Shown piece after piece: positions 24,081 to 32,774 of a stretch of 64,000 nt of DNA. The first letter of the stretch is position 1, and each line of letters starts with the position of its first letter. Under the pieces are notes generated by a model, which had not been told where the DNA came from, ran no database searches, and worked only from the letters and a program-made list of their open reading frames with translations. Made by a program: the position numbers and the translations under genes. The DNA lies in the NCBI RefSeq assembly GCF_014197245.1, contig NZ_JACIFF010000001.1, positions 558,001-622,000 of the forward strand, given 5' to 3'. The DNA is from Neolewinella aquimaris. GTDB taxonomy: Bacteria > Bacteroidota > Bacteroidia > Chitinophagales > Saprospiraceae.

Positions 24081-25490
24081 ATGGCCAAAGTAAAAGTCGC
24101 TTTCTTCTGTACCAACTGCGGTGCCGAAAGTCCCAAGTGGATGGGGCAGTGTCCTTCCTGCAGGGCCTGGAATACGCTGGTTGAGGAAAAGGTTGTCAAG
24201 ACCAAAAACGACCGCATCGAACACCAGCCCGACTGGCGATCCGTCGGCAACGGGGCCGCCGCGGCGGCGGCCGGGCCGATCGGGAAGGGTCCCCGTCCCG
24301 TAAAGCTGGCTGAGGTGACCGCCGGTGAAGTAGCACGACTCGTCGCTCCCGATCAGGAGCTCAATCGGGTGCTCGGCGGCGGGATCGTCCCGGGTAGTAT
24401 CGTGCTCTTCGGTGGACAACCCGGTATCGGAAAATCCACCCTGCTGCTGCAACTCGCCCTTCGCCTCGGTAAGCGCGTCCTCTACGTGAGTGGAGAGGAA
24501 AGCGAGGAGCAAATAAAGATGCGGGCGGACCGTCTCGGTGGCGTCGCCGACAACTGCTACCTGCTCACCGAAACCAATACCGACAAGCTCCTCAAGCACG
24601 CCGCTAACCTCAAGCCCGACCTGCTGATCGCCGATTCCATTCAAACCCTGTCCAGCCCCCACGTGGAAAGCATGGCCGGTACGGTCAGCCAGGTCCGCGA
24701 ATGCGCCGCCGAGTTGCAGCGATTCGCCAAGGAGAGTGGCATACCGGTATTCCTGATCGGGCACATCACGAAGGAGGGCAGCATCGCCGGACCAAAGCTG
24801 CTCGAGCACATCGTCGATGCCGTCCTTCAGTTCGAAGGTGACCGCAACTATACCTACCGCATCCTCCGTACCCTTAAGAATCGGTTCGGCTCTACGGACG
24901 AACTGGGCATCTACCAGATGGACAGCACCGGCCTGCGGGAGGTATCCAACCCCTCCGAGCTGCTGCTGAGCGAGCGCGACGAAAATCTCTCCGGCTCCGC
25001 GGTCTGCGCAACGTTGGAAGGGATGCGGCCGATGCTCATTGAAGTGCAGGCACTGGTGAGCGCGGCGGTCTACGGTACCCCCCAGCGCTCGGCCACCGGC
25101 TTCGACCTCCGCCGCCTGTCCATGTTGCTGGCCGTTCTGGAAAAACGTGCCGGCTTGTCCCTCGGCAACCAGGATGTATTTCTCAACATCGCGGGTGGGT
25201 TGCGCGTCGACGATCCCGCCATCGATCTATCCATCATTGCCGCCCTGCTCTCCTCCGCCCAGGATGTGATGGTGCCCCCCAATTTGTGCTTTGCCGGCGA
25301 GGTGGGTCTCAGCGGGGAGATTCGTGCCGTCACCCGCATCGAGCAACGGATCCAGGAAGCCGACCGGCTCGGATTTCGCGGTATCTACGTGAGTAAGTAC
25401 AACGTGAAGGGACTCGATCCCGACCGCTACGGCATCCGTATCCATACCGTGGCTACCGTTCGCGAGTTGTTCGAGGCGCTGTTTGCCTAA
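24081..25490 (+). CDS. radA: DNA repair protein RadA
   Basis: RadA is a RecA-like ATPase that promotes branch migration during recombination and repair. The 469-aa protein has an N-terminal zinc finger (Cys10, Cys13, Cys24, Cys27), Walker A GGQPGIGKST (about 110-119), Walker B LLIADSIQTL, the RadA signature LKNRFGSTDELG and a C-terminal Lon-protease-like domain (about 300-469; GGLRVDDPAIDLSIIAALLS, FAGEVGLSGEIRAV). Its stop overlaps the stop of the convergent exporter adaptor gene by 4 bp. Confidence 0.96.
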   Translation: MAKVKVAFFCTNCGAESPKWMGQCPSCRAWNTLVEEKVVKTKNDRIEHQPDWRSVGNGAAAAAAGPIGKGPRPVKLAEVTAGEVARLVAPDQELNRVLGGGIVPGSIVLFGGQPGIGKSTLLLQLALRLGKRVLYVSGEESEEQIKMRADRLGGVADNCYLLTETNTDKLLKHAANLKPDLLIADSIQTLSSPHVESMAGTVSQVRECAAELQRFAKESGIPVFLIGHITKEGSIAGPKLLEHIVDAVLQFEGDRNYTYRILRTLKNRFGSTDELGIYQMDSTGLREVSNPSELLLSERDENLSGSAVCATLEGMRPMLIEVQALVSAAVYGTPQRSATGFDLRRLSMLLAVLEKRAGLSLGNQDVFLNIAGGLRVDDPAIDLSIIAALLSSAQDVMVPPNLCFAGEVGLSGEIRAVTRIEQRIQEADRLGFRGIYVSKYNVKGLDPDRYGIRIHTVATVRELFEALFA

Positions 25491-26776
25491 CCGAAGTTTA
25501 GGAGACGGGCGATCAGGCTCTTTCGCTCCACAATGATCGTGGCTTCCCCCTGCATGAATGGGGTTGATTCGATGCGGTACCCAGTGCTGGACAGTAGGCC
25601 ATTGGGAAAGGTTACTTCGACGGTCAGGTACTCTCCATCCGGAATTACCCCCACACTGGCCACCGTGCCCGCAACCGATCCATACTCAAGCGAGGGCCAA
25701 CTTGGGAACTGGACCACGACGCGCTGACCGACGCTTACCTTTCCGCTTCCCCGGATGTGGAGTTTCATGACGCCGATGGTATTGCCCGCATTCAGGGGCA
25801 GTACCGTAGCGACCATCGTCTCCTTGAGCAGAAAATTATCCTCCCGCACATCGGGCTGCAAGACTACCGTTCCGCTTACCGGTGAAACCACCGTAAAGTC
25901 CCGCTTCCACGTTGCCACGGTCCGTTGCAGGGCCTGGTAGGCTTCCTTTAGTTCGCTAGCCGTCTGGGTCGTGCTGCCCTGACGGCCGCTGCGGTAGGAT
26001 TCGATCTGGTTGCGCATCAGTTCGATGGAAAAACTTACCGACCGTAGATTTCCGGTATTTCGTTGAAGATTTTCCTCGGCCCGGTCCAATCGTTGCTTCG
26101 CCTGGGCCAGCTCGTCCGCACTGCCGAGCCCTTCCTGCTGCAATTGCACTTCGGCTTCGAGGGCCGTCCGGGTCTGGATCAACTGCTGCTCCAGAGCACG
26201 CTGCAGATTTCTTAATTGCACAACTTCTCTTTCAGCATTCGCGATCATCGTCTGTAATTCGCGGGAGGTGAAGGCATCCAGCCGGCGGATGGAGAGGTTG
26301 CGGTAGACCTCCTGCATGTCCTGAAAATTGTAGACGCTCTCCTGAATCGGGCCAAGGACGAGGGTGGGGGGGATGTTGAGGTCGAGCAGGCCGGGGGCAT
26401 CGTCGCCCCGGTGTTCGATAAGTTGGTCCTCCAGGTAGAGTACGTGCTCGAAGCGTGCGCTACCGTTGCTGGCGACGATGAGGGTCTGTCCGACCGAAAC
26501 CGTGTCCCGGTCGGCGACCAGTACCCGCTGTATCTCCATATCCTGGCGCGCCAGCAGCCGGCGAGGCGGGTCGACGGTCGTCAGGACCATTTCACCGACG
26601 AGCGTCGTCGGATACGTATATAAGGCGGCGAAAGTGCCGAGTGCCAGAACGATCACTACGAGCAATAGCGTTCCGTTCCGCGCGACCCAGCCGGCCGGCG
26701 TTCCAATCACTTCGCGCACTTCGGGAGATCGCTCCGACTGAAGTGGACCCGCCGTGGTTACGTCCTGCTGCATCAA
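25487..26776 (-). CDS. HlyD-family membrane fusion protein of the C39 exporter
   Basis: The 429-aa protein has one N-terminal transmembrane helix (about 36-55, LLLVVIVLALGTFAALY), a barrel/lipoyl region (about 70-130) and a long coiled coil (about 170-280, NAEREVVQLRNLQRALEQQL and repeated Q/R/E heptads). The C-terminal beta-barrel includes VVSPVSGTVVLQPDVREDNF. It should bridge the inner-membrane ABC transporter to an outer-membrane channel of the TolC type, which is not in the window. The ATG overlaps the ABC stop (26773-26776), so both are made together. Confidence 0.87.
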   Translation of the reverse strand: MMQQDVTTAGPLQSERSPEVREVIGTPAGWVARNGTLLLVVIVLALGTFAALYTYPTTLVGEMVLTTVDPPRRLLARQDMEIQRVLVADRDTVSVGQTLIVASNGSARFEHVLYLEDQLIEHRGDDAPGLLDLNIPPTLVLGPIQESVYNFQDMQEVYRNLSIRRLDAFTSRELQTMIANAEREVVQLRNLQRALEQQLIQTRTALEAEVQLQQEGLGSADELAQAKQRLDRAEENLQRNTGNLRSVSFSIELMRNQIESYRSGRQGSTTQTASELKEAYQALQRTVATWKRDFTVVSPVSGTVVLQPDVREDNFLLKETMVATVLPLNAGNTIGVMKLHIRGSGKVSVGQRVVVQFPSWPSLEYGSVAGTVASVGVIPDGEYLTVEVTFPNGLLSSTGYRIESTPFMQGEATIIVERKSLIARLLNFG

Positions 26777-28971
26777 CTTCCGAGTAGGGTTTGGTTCTTA
26801 ACGAGGCGGTAGTAACTGCTGCGTTCGGCCATGAGGTCGCGGTGACTGCCCCGCTCCACGATCTGCGTATCTTCAATGACCAGGATGTCATCGGCCCGCT
26901 CGAAGGTCGAGTAGCGGTGGGCGACGATGATGATGGTCGATCCCTTCATGTAGTTGAACAGGTTGTCCATGATGGTCACCTCGGTGAAGGCATCTAGGCC
27001 GGTGGTCGCCTCGTCCAAAAAAAGGTAGGGCGGGCGGTGGTAAATGGCCCTGGCCAGCAAGATCCGTTGCTGCTGCCCCTTGCTCAGTCCCATCCCCGTT
27101 TCGCCGATCACCGTACGGTAGCCCTCCGGCAAACCGTCGATGAACTGCTCAATCTGGGCGATCTTGACGACTTCGAGCAGCCGCTCCTGGTCGATCGCTT
27201 CCTCGTTCAGAACAATGTTGCGGGCGATGGTATCGCCGAAGATAAAACCGTCCTGACTCACCATACCGACCTGGTCCCGCCAGAAACGTTGGTCGATGGT
27301 CGTCAACCGAGTACCCCCCAGCAGGATGGTTCCCTCGGTGGGCTGGTAGAAGCCCAGGAGCAGCTTAAGCAGGGTCGACTTCCCACTTCCCGACGGTCCT
27401 ACGATGGCCGTTATCTGTCCGGCCCGGATCCGGGCGTCTACCTCACGCAGCACCCAGGGGGCTTTCGGGATATTGTAGTGGAAAGACAGTTCGCGTAGTT
27501 CGATGTCGCCGTCCCCGGGCACCACCCGCATCCGGTGTTCCTCGGCCGATTGTTCGTCGGCCTTGCTGTAAATCTCGTTCATCCGCTCGAGACTGATCAG
27601 ACTCTCCTGGTACCCCCGGAAAAACTCGCTCAGGTCCTCAATCGGGCTGTTCAGTTGGGCGAGAATGTAGAAGATCGCCACCAGCGCACCGATGGTAAGG
27701 GATCCGTTGGTAACCGCGAGGGCGGCCACCAGGGTGATCAGCAGATTCTTAAACTGGTTGATGAGGCTACCGACCGTCTGCTGGTACTGATCGTAGTTAT
27801 TGATCGCGAGCGTGGTCTGGTACAGCTTGGCCCGCTGCCGCTCCCAGGTCCAGCGGCGCTGCACTCCGGCGTTGTTCTGCTTGATCTCGCCCATGCCGTC
27901 GATAATCTCCATCAGCTGCTCGTTGTTGGCGGCGGACTGCTGAAAGTATTCGGTATCCAGTTTGCGCTTGCGCGACTGGAAGTAGGCTACCCAGGCAACC
28001 TGGAGTAGGGTGCCGACAAAAAAGATCGCGAAAACCGTACCGCTCCAAAACAGCAGCACGACCGAGAAGGCAACGAAGTTGAGCAAATTGAATATGCGAA
28101 AAAGGGTGCTGCCGGTCAAGAACTCCTGGAGCCGGTCGTGGTCGTGGATCCGCTGCAGGATGTCGCCCCGGCTCCGACTATCGAAAAACTCCATCGGCAG
28201 CCGCGTTAGTTTGCTGATGTAATCGCTGACGAGATTCACATTGACCCGCCCCCCGATGTGGATCAGAATGTACCGTCGCAGCCCCGCCAGTAGGGTAGTG
28301 GTCAGCAACAGTACGGCCTGGGCGATGATCACGACGGTGATAAAATTCGGGTCGTTCAGCACGATCCCCAGATCGATCATACTCTTCAGCAGAAACGGAA
28401 GCAACAACTGCAGGACCAGGGCCAGCAGTAGTCCGGCACCGAGGTTGGCGAGTAATTTCCCGTGACTGAGAACGTAGCCGGCAACGTACCGCAGGCTGCC
28501 CCCGTACCCGGAAGAAGCCTTGCGGCGGCGAAAGGCGGGGGTAGGCTCGAGCACCAAAACGTTGCCCACGTACTCCCGGTTTTCACTGACCTGGTGCGAC
28601 CAGCCGGCAACGAGGTCCACCCGACTGACTTCCGTCAACTCCACGGTCGGATCGGGGTCCGCGAGGTGGAAGATGCCATCCACGATCTTGTAGAGGACCA
28701 CGAAGTGATTTCCCCGCCAGGGGAGGATGCACGGCAGGGGAATGTCTTCCTCCAACTGGGCCAGGGTAGCGGGCAGCGCCAGCGTTTGCAGGCCAATGCT
28801 TTCGGCACCTTCACTGATGCCAAGCAGGCTTACCCCGTTGCGGCTCAGGCGGGTGCGTTCGCGCAGTTCTTCCAGCGCGTACTCCTGCCCGTGGTGCCTG
28901 GCCACCATGCGCAGACAGGTGGCACCGCAGTCCATCTCCTCAAACTGCCGATAATAGGTGAATCCCAGCAT
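26773..28971 (-). CDS. C39-peptidase-containing ABC exporter (bacteriocin/RiPP type)
   Basis: One protein would cleave a leader peptide and export the product. From the chosen ATG (28971) it is 732 aa; an ATG at 29022 adds 17 residues. The N-terminal C39 peptidase has Cys15 (MDCGATC), His90 (GNHFVVLY) and Asp106 (ADPDP), so it looks active. The transmembrane domain covers about 170-420. The nucleotide-binding domain has Walker A GPSGSGKST, the signature LSKGQQQR (LSGGQ variant), Walker B YLFLDEATTG and H-loop VAHRYST. A weak -7 box (TATCTTTA, 28978-28985) lies 6 nt before the chosen start. No leader-peptide gene with a double-glycine motif is visible nearby. Confidence 0.9.
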   Translation of the reverse strand: MLGFTYYRQFEEMDCGATCLRMVARHHGQEYALEELRERTRLSRNGVSLLGISEGAESIGLQTLALPATLAQLEEDIPLPCILPWRGNHFVVLYKIVDGIFHLADPDPTVELTEVSRVDLVAGWSHQVSENREYVGNVLVLEPTPAFRRRKASSGYGGSLRYVAGYVLSHGKLLANLGAGLLLALVLQLLLPFLLKSMIDLGIVLNDPNFITVVIIAQAVLLLTTTLLAGLRRYILIHIGGRVNVNLVSDYISKLTRLPMEFFDSRSRGDILQRIHDHDRLQEFLTGSTLFRIFNLLNFVAFSVVLLFWSGTVFAIFFVGTLLQVAWVAYFQSRKRKLDTEYFQQSAANNEQLMEIIDGMGEIKQNNAGVQRRWTWERQRAKLYQTTLAINNYDQYQQTVGSLINQFKNLLITLVAALAVTNGSLTIGALVAIFYILAQLNSPIEDLSEFFRGYQESLISLERMNEIYSKADEQSAEEHRMRVVPGDGDIELRELSFHYNIPKAPWVLREVDARIRAGQITAIVGPSGSGKSTLLKLLLGFYQPTEGTILLGGTRLTTIDQRFWRDQVGMVSQDGFIFGDTIARNIVLNEEAIDQERLLEVVKIAQIEQFIDGLPEGYRTVIGETGMGLSKGQQQRILLARAIYHRPPYLFLDEATTGLDAFTEVTIMDNLFNYMKGSTIIIVAHRYSTFERADDILVIEDTQIVERGSHRDLMAERSSYYRLVKNQTLLGS

Positions 28972-29010
28972 CAGGGGTAAAGATAGCAACTTCGGCAGGC
29001 GCTGAATCGT

Positions 29011-29018
29011 TACCTTTG
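29011..29018 (+). promoter_or_regulatory. Perfect -7 box (TACCTTTG) for mnmA
   Basis: An exact consensus match 47 nt before the mnmA ATG at 29066. It lies just outside the chosen start of the divergent exporter gene. Confidence 0.55.
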
Positions 29019-29065
29019 CCATTCGTTTTGGCCGGGCCCTTGAACCCGTGCGAAAATCAGTACTT

Positions 29066-30169
29066 ATGAGCAAATTAGGACGCGTGCTGGTCGCGATGAG
29101 CGGCGGTATCGACAGTACGGTAACGGCCATGATCCTGCACGAGCAGGGCTACGAAGTGGTCGGCATCACAATGAAAACCTGGGATTACGCCAACTCCGGC
29201 GGGTCCAAAAAGGAAACGGGCTGCTGCAGCCTGGACTCCATCAACGATGCCCGCTCGGTGGCCGTACAGATGGGTTTCCCCCACTTCATCATCGACATTC
29301 GCGAGGAATTCGGCGACCACGTCATCGATAATTTTGTCGACGAATACATGGCGGGCCGCACACCCAATCCCTGTGTCCTCTGCAACACCCACATCAAGTG
29401 GAGCGCCCTGCTGAAACGGGCCGACGCGATGGACTGCGAGTTCATCGCCACCGGTCACTACGCTCAGCTCCGGCAAACGGAAGCGGGACGCTGGCATGTG
29501 CGCAAAAGTGCCGACGACCGTAAGGACCAGAGCTACGTCCTCTGGGGGCTCAGCCAGGAATGCATGGCCCGCAGTCGCTTCCCCCTCGGCCACATGACCA
29601 AGCCGGAAGTACGCCAGCTGGCCTACGACTTCGGCTACGAGGAGCTGAGCAAAAAGGCCGAAAGCTTCGAAATCTGTTTCGTTCCCGACAACGACTACCG
29701 GGGATTCCTGAAGCGCCGGCTTCCCGAGCTCGAAGCCAAGGTGGCCGGCGGCAAGTTTGTCACCACGGCGGGTGAGGTGATCGGCACCCACGACGGGTAT
29801 CCCTTCTACACAATCGGTCAGCGGAAGGGCCTCGGCATGGCTTTCGGCGAGCCCATGTACGTGACCAAGATCGACGCGTCCTCCAATACGGTCACCCTCG
29901 GTCCGGTCGATGCCCTGGTCAAAAACGGCATGATGGTGGGAGGGGCCACGCTCCAGAAATACGCCGAACTGCCCGCACAGGGGCTCGAACTGGTTACCAA
30001 AGTGCGCTACAAGGACCCGGGCACCCTTAGTCTGGTCGAGCAGATCGCTCCCGATCGCATGGCCGTGGAATTCTTCGCGGACGTACGGGGTGTCGCCCCC
30101 GGACAGAGCGCCGTGTTTTACGAAGGCGACGACGTGGTCGGCGGAGGCCTCATCCACGCATCCCGCTAA
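29066..30169 (+). CDS. mnmA: tRNA-specific 2-thiouridylase
   Basis: MnmA thiolates U34 of tRNA-Lys, -Glu and -Gln. I start at ATG 29066 (MSKLGRVLVAMSGGIDS); a GTG 18 nt upstream is possible. The 367-aa protein has the PP-loop SGGIDS (12-17), catalytic Cys103 in NPCVLC and Cys204 in FEICFVPDNDYRGFL, and the C-terminal barrel (YTIGQRKGLG, VRYKDPGTL). It has its own promoter and converges on the methyltransferase gene. Confidence 0.95.
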   Translation: MSKLGRVLVAMSGGIDSTVTAMILHEQGYEVVGITMKTWDYANSGGSKKETGCCSLDSINDARSVAVQMGFPHFIIDIREEFGDHVIDNFVDEYMAGRTPNPCVLCNTHIKWSALLKRADAMDCEFIATGHYAQLRQTEAGRWHVRKSADDRKDQSYVLWGLSQECMARSRFPLGHMTKPEVRQLAYDFGYEELSKKAESFEICFVPDNDYRGFLKRRLPELEAKVAGGKFVTTAGEVIGTHDGYPFYTIGQRKGLGMAFGEPMYVTKIDASSNTVTLGPVDALVKNGMMVGGATLQKYAELPAQGLELVTKVRYKDPGTLSLVEQIAPDRMAVEFFADVRGVAPGQSAVFYEGDDVVGGGLIHASR

Positions 30170-30205
30170 CTAGTTGGGCGGGTACGCAGGTGCAGCGAAA
30201 ATGGG

Positions 30206-31360
30206 TCAACGAGCACTGCCCCGGTACAGCTCGTACTTGTAGAAGCGTACCTCCACCGGGCCGTTCATCAGCGGGATCTTCTTACTTGTCCGTAACCCGA
30301 CGCGCTTGATCGCAGTGGGGTTGGCGGAGATCAACCAGCCCGTGTAACCGGCCCAATTTTGCTTGAAGGTGTCGCCGATGCTTTTGTAAAATGCCTCGAT
30401 GTCGCCCGTCTCCATGCGCATCTCATAGGGAGGATTGGTCACCAGTAGGCCGGTAACCTCCTCGGTTACTTCGGGTGGGGTAAGATCGACAAATGCGGAT
30501 TCCTGTAGTTCTACATAGGACAGCACGTTGGCCCGCTCCAGGGTAGCCCTACTGATGGCGATCGCGAGCCCGTCGATGTCGGCGCCCATTAGGGGAAAAG
30601 CCGGTGACTTTCGCCGCGCAAGCGCTTCCTGGCGGATGGTACCCCAGGCGGCGGGATCGAAGTCTGGCCAGCGTTCAAACCCGAAGTTGCGCAGTAGGCC
30701 GGGGGCGTGATCGGCGGCGATCATGGCGGCTTCGGCCAGTATCGTGCCGGAGCCGCACATGGGATCCACGAAGGGCTGGTCGCCCGTATATCCGGCAATT
30801 TTGAGCATACCGGCGGCCAGCACCTCGTTGATCGGAGCCTCACCCGTCCTGCGGCGGTACCCGCGGCGGTGGAGGCCGTCTCCCGAACTGTCGACGCTAA
30901 GGTCTACCTCCCCGCTGCCGCTGATGCGCAAGTGGATGTTCAGATCGGGCGATCCTTTTGCAACGGACGGGCGCGTTTGGTACTTGTCGCGAAATTGATC
31001 GACGATCGCATCCTTGGTAAGCTGGGCGATGAAATGAGTATTGCGGAACCAGCGACCCGGATCCACAACGTTGACGAACAAGCTGCCTTCTGGCTTGAGG
31101 TACTTTCTCCAATTGGTAGCGCGTAGGCGATCGTAGAGCGCCTGCTCGTGCTCCGCCGCAAACTCGTCGATATTGATCAGTACCCGCAGTGCGGTTCTCA
31201 CTTCCAGGTTGAGTCGATACACCAGTTCGAGGTCGCCGGCGCAGGTAACGACCCTACGCCCCGCGGAGATTTCGGTAGCTCCCAGCTCCAACAATTCCGC
31301 AGCCAGTACATCTTCCAGTCCGGCCAGGGTAGGCAGGGCCAGTTTTAAATCGTGGGGCAT
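30206..31360 (-). CDS. THUMP-domain RNA N2-guanine methyltransferase (RlmL/YpsC-like)
   Basis: The 384-aa protein has an N-terminal ferredoxin-like/THUMP region (about 1-165; LPTLAGLEDVLAAELLELGA, RDKYQTRPSVAKGSPDLNIH) and a Rossmann methyltransferase domain (about 170-384) with VDPMCGSGTILAEAAMIA and the catalytic VTNPPYEMRM. It matches the RlmL N-terminal half/YpsC type, which modifies 23S rRNA. It lacks the second RlmK domain of the E. coli fusion. Confidence 0.9.
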   Translation of the reverse strand: MPHDLKLALPTLAGLEDVLAAELLELGATEISAGRRVVTCAGDLELVYRLNLEVRTALRVLINIDEFAAEHEQALYDRLRATNWRKYLKPEGSLFVNVVDPGRWFRNTHFIAQLTKDAIVDQFRDKYQTRPSVAKGSPDLNIHLRISGSGEVDLSVDSSGDGLHRRGYRRRTGEAPINEVLAAGMLKIAGYTGDQPFVDPMCGSGTILAEAAMIAADHAPGLLRNFGFERWPDFDPAAWGTIRQEALARRKSPAFPLMGADIDGLAIAISRATLERANVLSYVELQESAFVDLTPPEVTEEVTGLLVTNPPYEMRMETGDIEAFYKSIGDTFKQNWAGYTGWLISANPTAIKRVGLRTSKKIPLMNGPVEVRFYKYELYRGSAR

Positions 31361-31433
31361 CGTCTAGGTTTTGCGGCAAGGTAGGTAATGATGGGGTGTC
31401 CGCGTTCCGGTGTGCCTTCCCTGAAATCCCAAC

Positions 31434-32024
31434 TTACTCCATCGGGTCGATGGACTCGGTCTCCCCCCACCGGTAGGTATCCTTCAGTTCGAAGCCCGCC
31501 AGATCGAGCACGCGATCGACCACCGTGCCGGCAATTTCTTCCGCGGTCGAAGCACCACTGTAGAAGGAGGGAACGGCGGGACAAATCACGGCACCGCTCT
31601 CCGTCAGGGCGGTCATGTTGCGCAGGTGAATAAGGCTGTAGGGGGCCTCGCGGGGCACAAGAATTAATCTCCGACGCTCCTTAAGCACGACGTCGGCGGC
31701 CCGGGTGATGAGATCGTTCGAAATGCCGGAGGCGATGCGGGCAAGGAGTCCCATGCTGCACGGACAGACGATCATCGTCCCGTAGCGTGCCGAACCCGAA
31801 GCGAAGGGGGCCGAAAAGTCGCGTTGCCCGTAGTAGTCGAACGGATAGGATTTCCAACCATCCTCCCTGAGTTCGAATTGCCAGTTGAATTTGCCGTTCT
31901 CGGTGATGACGATGCCGACCTTGGTCCACTGATCTTCCAGCTCGCGCAGTTTGTCCAGCAACACCTTGGCGTACAGCGAGCCGCTGCTGCCGCCGATCGC
32001 CACCACTATTTTCTTTTCGGACAT
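31434..32024 (-). CDS. ubiX: UbiX-family flavin prenyltransferase
   Basis: UbiX makes prenylated FMN, the cofactor of UbiD decarboxylases. The start at 32024 (MSEKKIVVAIGGSSGSLYA) gives 196 aa, the usual length; a 30-residue upstream extension lacks family character. Motifs are GGSSGSLYAK (FMN site), TMIVCPCSMGLLARIASGIS, LVPREAPYSLIHLRNM and PAVPSFYSG. No ubiD-like gene is in the window. In menaquinone-using Bacteroidota a likely role is in menaquinone synthesis by the futalosine route or in aromatic acid metabolism. Confidence 0.92.
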   Translation of the reverse strand: MSEKKIVVAIGGSSGSLYAKVLLDKLRELEDQWTKVGIVITENGKFNWQFELREDGWKSYPFDYYGQRDFSAPFASGSARYGTMIVCPCSMGLLARIASGISNDLITRAADVVLKERRRLILVPREAPYSLIHLRNMTALTESGAVICPAVPSFYSGASTAEEIAGTVVDRVLDLAGFELKDTYRWGETESIDPME

Positions 32025-32165
32025 GCCCAACGTTTGGGTTGCTAACGTGCGTTGGGATGATAGGTTGTCGGCCCTGCCGTCAGCAAGCCCCGCCGCCGGA
32101 TTGACTCCCTTCAACCGGGGATGCGGATAAGTGATTGATGGGATAACGGTGTGGGGGCGGGGTAG

Positions 32166-32173
32166 TATCTTTG
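32166..32173 (+). promoter_or_regulatory. Perfect -7 box (TATCTTTG)
   Basis: An exact TAnnTTTG match 25 nt before the ATG at 32199. Confidence 0.6.
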
Positions 32174-32198
32174 AGGTCCCAAAACCACCGATACGTAT

Positions 32199-32684
32199 AT
32201 GGCCTCACCCCTCGACAATTTATCCTCCGAAAGCCGCATTTGGATCTACGGCGCGGAGCGTGCTCTGACCCGTGACGAAACCACCACGGTGCGCAAGCGC
32301 GCCCAGGAATTCGTGAGCCAGTGGGGAAGTCACCAGAAGGCCCTGAGTGCCGGTGCCGACGTGCTGCACAATCGCTTCCTGGTACTGGCCGTCGACGAAA
32401 CCGAAGCCGAGGCCAGCGGCTGTTCGATCGATGGGAGCGTACACTTTGTCAAGGAACTGGGGGCCGAGATCGGCGTTGACTTCTTCAACCGCATGCGCTT
32501 CAGCTACCGCGACGACAACGGCAAGATCCACACCGTAGGGCGCGAGGAGTTCAAACTGCTGTACGCGCAGGGGCAGCTTACCAACGAGAGCATCGTATTC
32601 GATCCGCTGGTGAAGGAGCTCGGCGAGCTGCGACAAATTTTCGAGCGGCCACTCGAAGACAGCTGGCACAGCCGGATGGTATAA
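32199..32684 (+). CDS. Conserved Bacteroidota protein of unknown function, 161 aa
   Basis: The protein has a highly patterned core: SRIWIYGAERALTRDE, FVSQWGSHQKAL, NRFLVLAVDETEAEASGCS followed by IDGSVHFVKELG, then FFNRMRFSYRD. From memory this corresponds to a family widespread in Bacteroidota that databases often label ABC transporter ATPase, but there is no Walker A, Walker B or signature motif here, so that label is not supported. No signal peptide or membrane segment is visible; it should be cytoplasmic. It has its own promoter. Confidence 0.75.
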   Translation: MASPLDNLSSESRIWIYGAERALTRDETTTVRKRAQEFVSQWGSHQKALSAGADVLHNRFLVLAVDETEAEASGCSIDGSVHFVKELGAEIGVDFFNRMRFSYRDDNGKIHTVGREEFKLLYAQGQLTNESIVFDPLVKELGELRQIFERPLEDSWHSRMV

Positions 32685-32774
32685 ACAAGCCGTTAACGGG
32701 GCTTAAATAAGGTTTAAAGGCGGTGATCGGCACAACGATCGAACACACCCGAACGTCTATCTGGCAGCAACAGC

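Noticed and set aside
29075-30157. Minus-strand frame of 360 codons opposite mnmA
   Set aside because: mnmA has all catalytic motifs; the antisense frame has none and shows the same H/V/G-rich shadow composition.
32687-32710. Small palindrome (CCGTTAACGG) after the 161-aa gene as a terminator
   Set aside because: The stem is short and no T-run follows; it may be chance.
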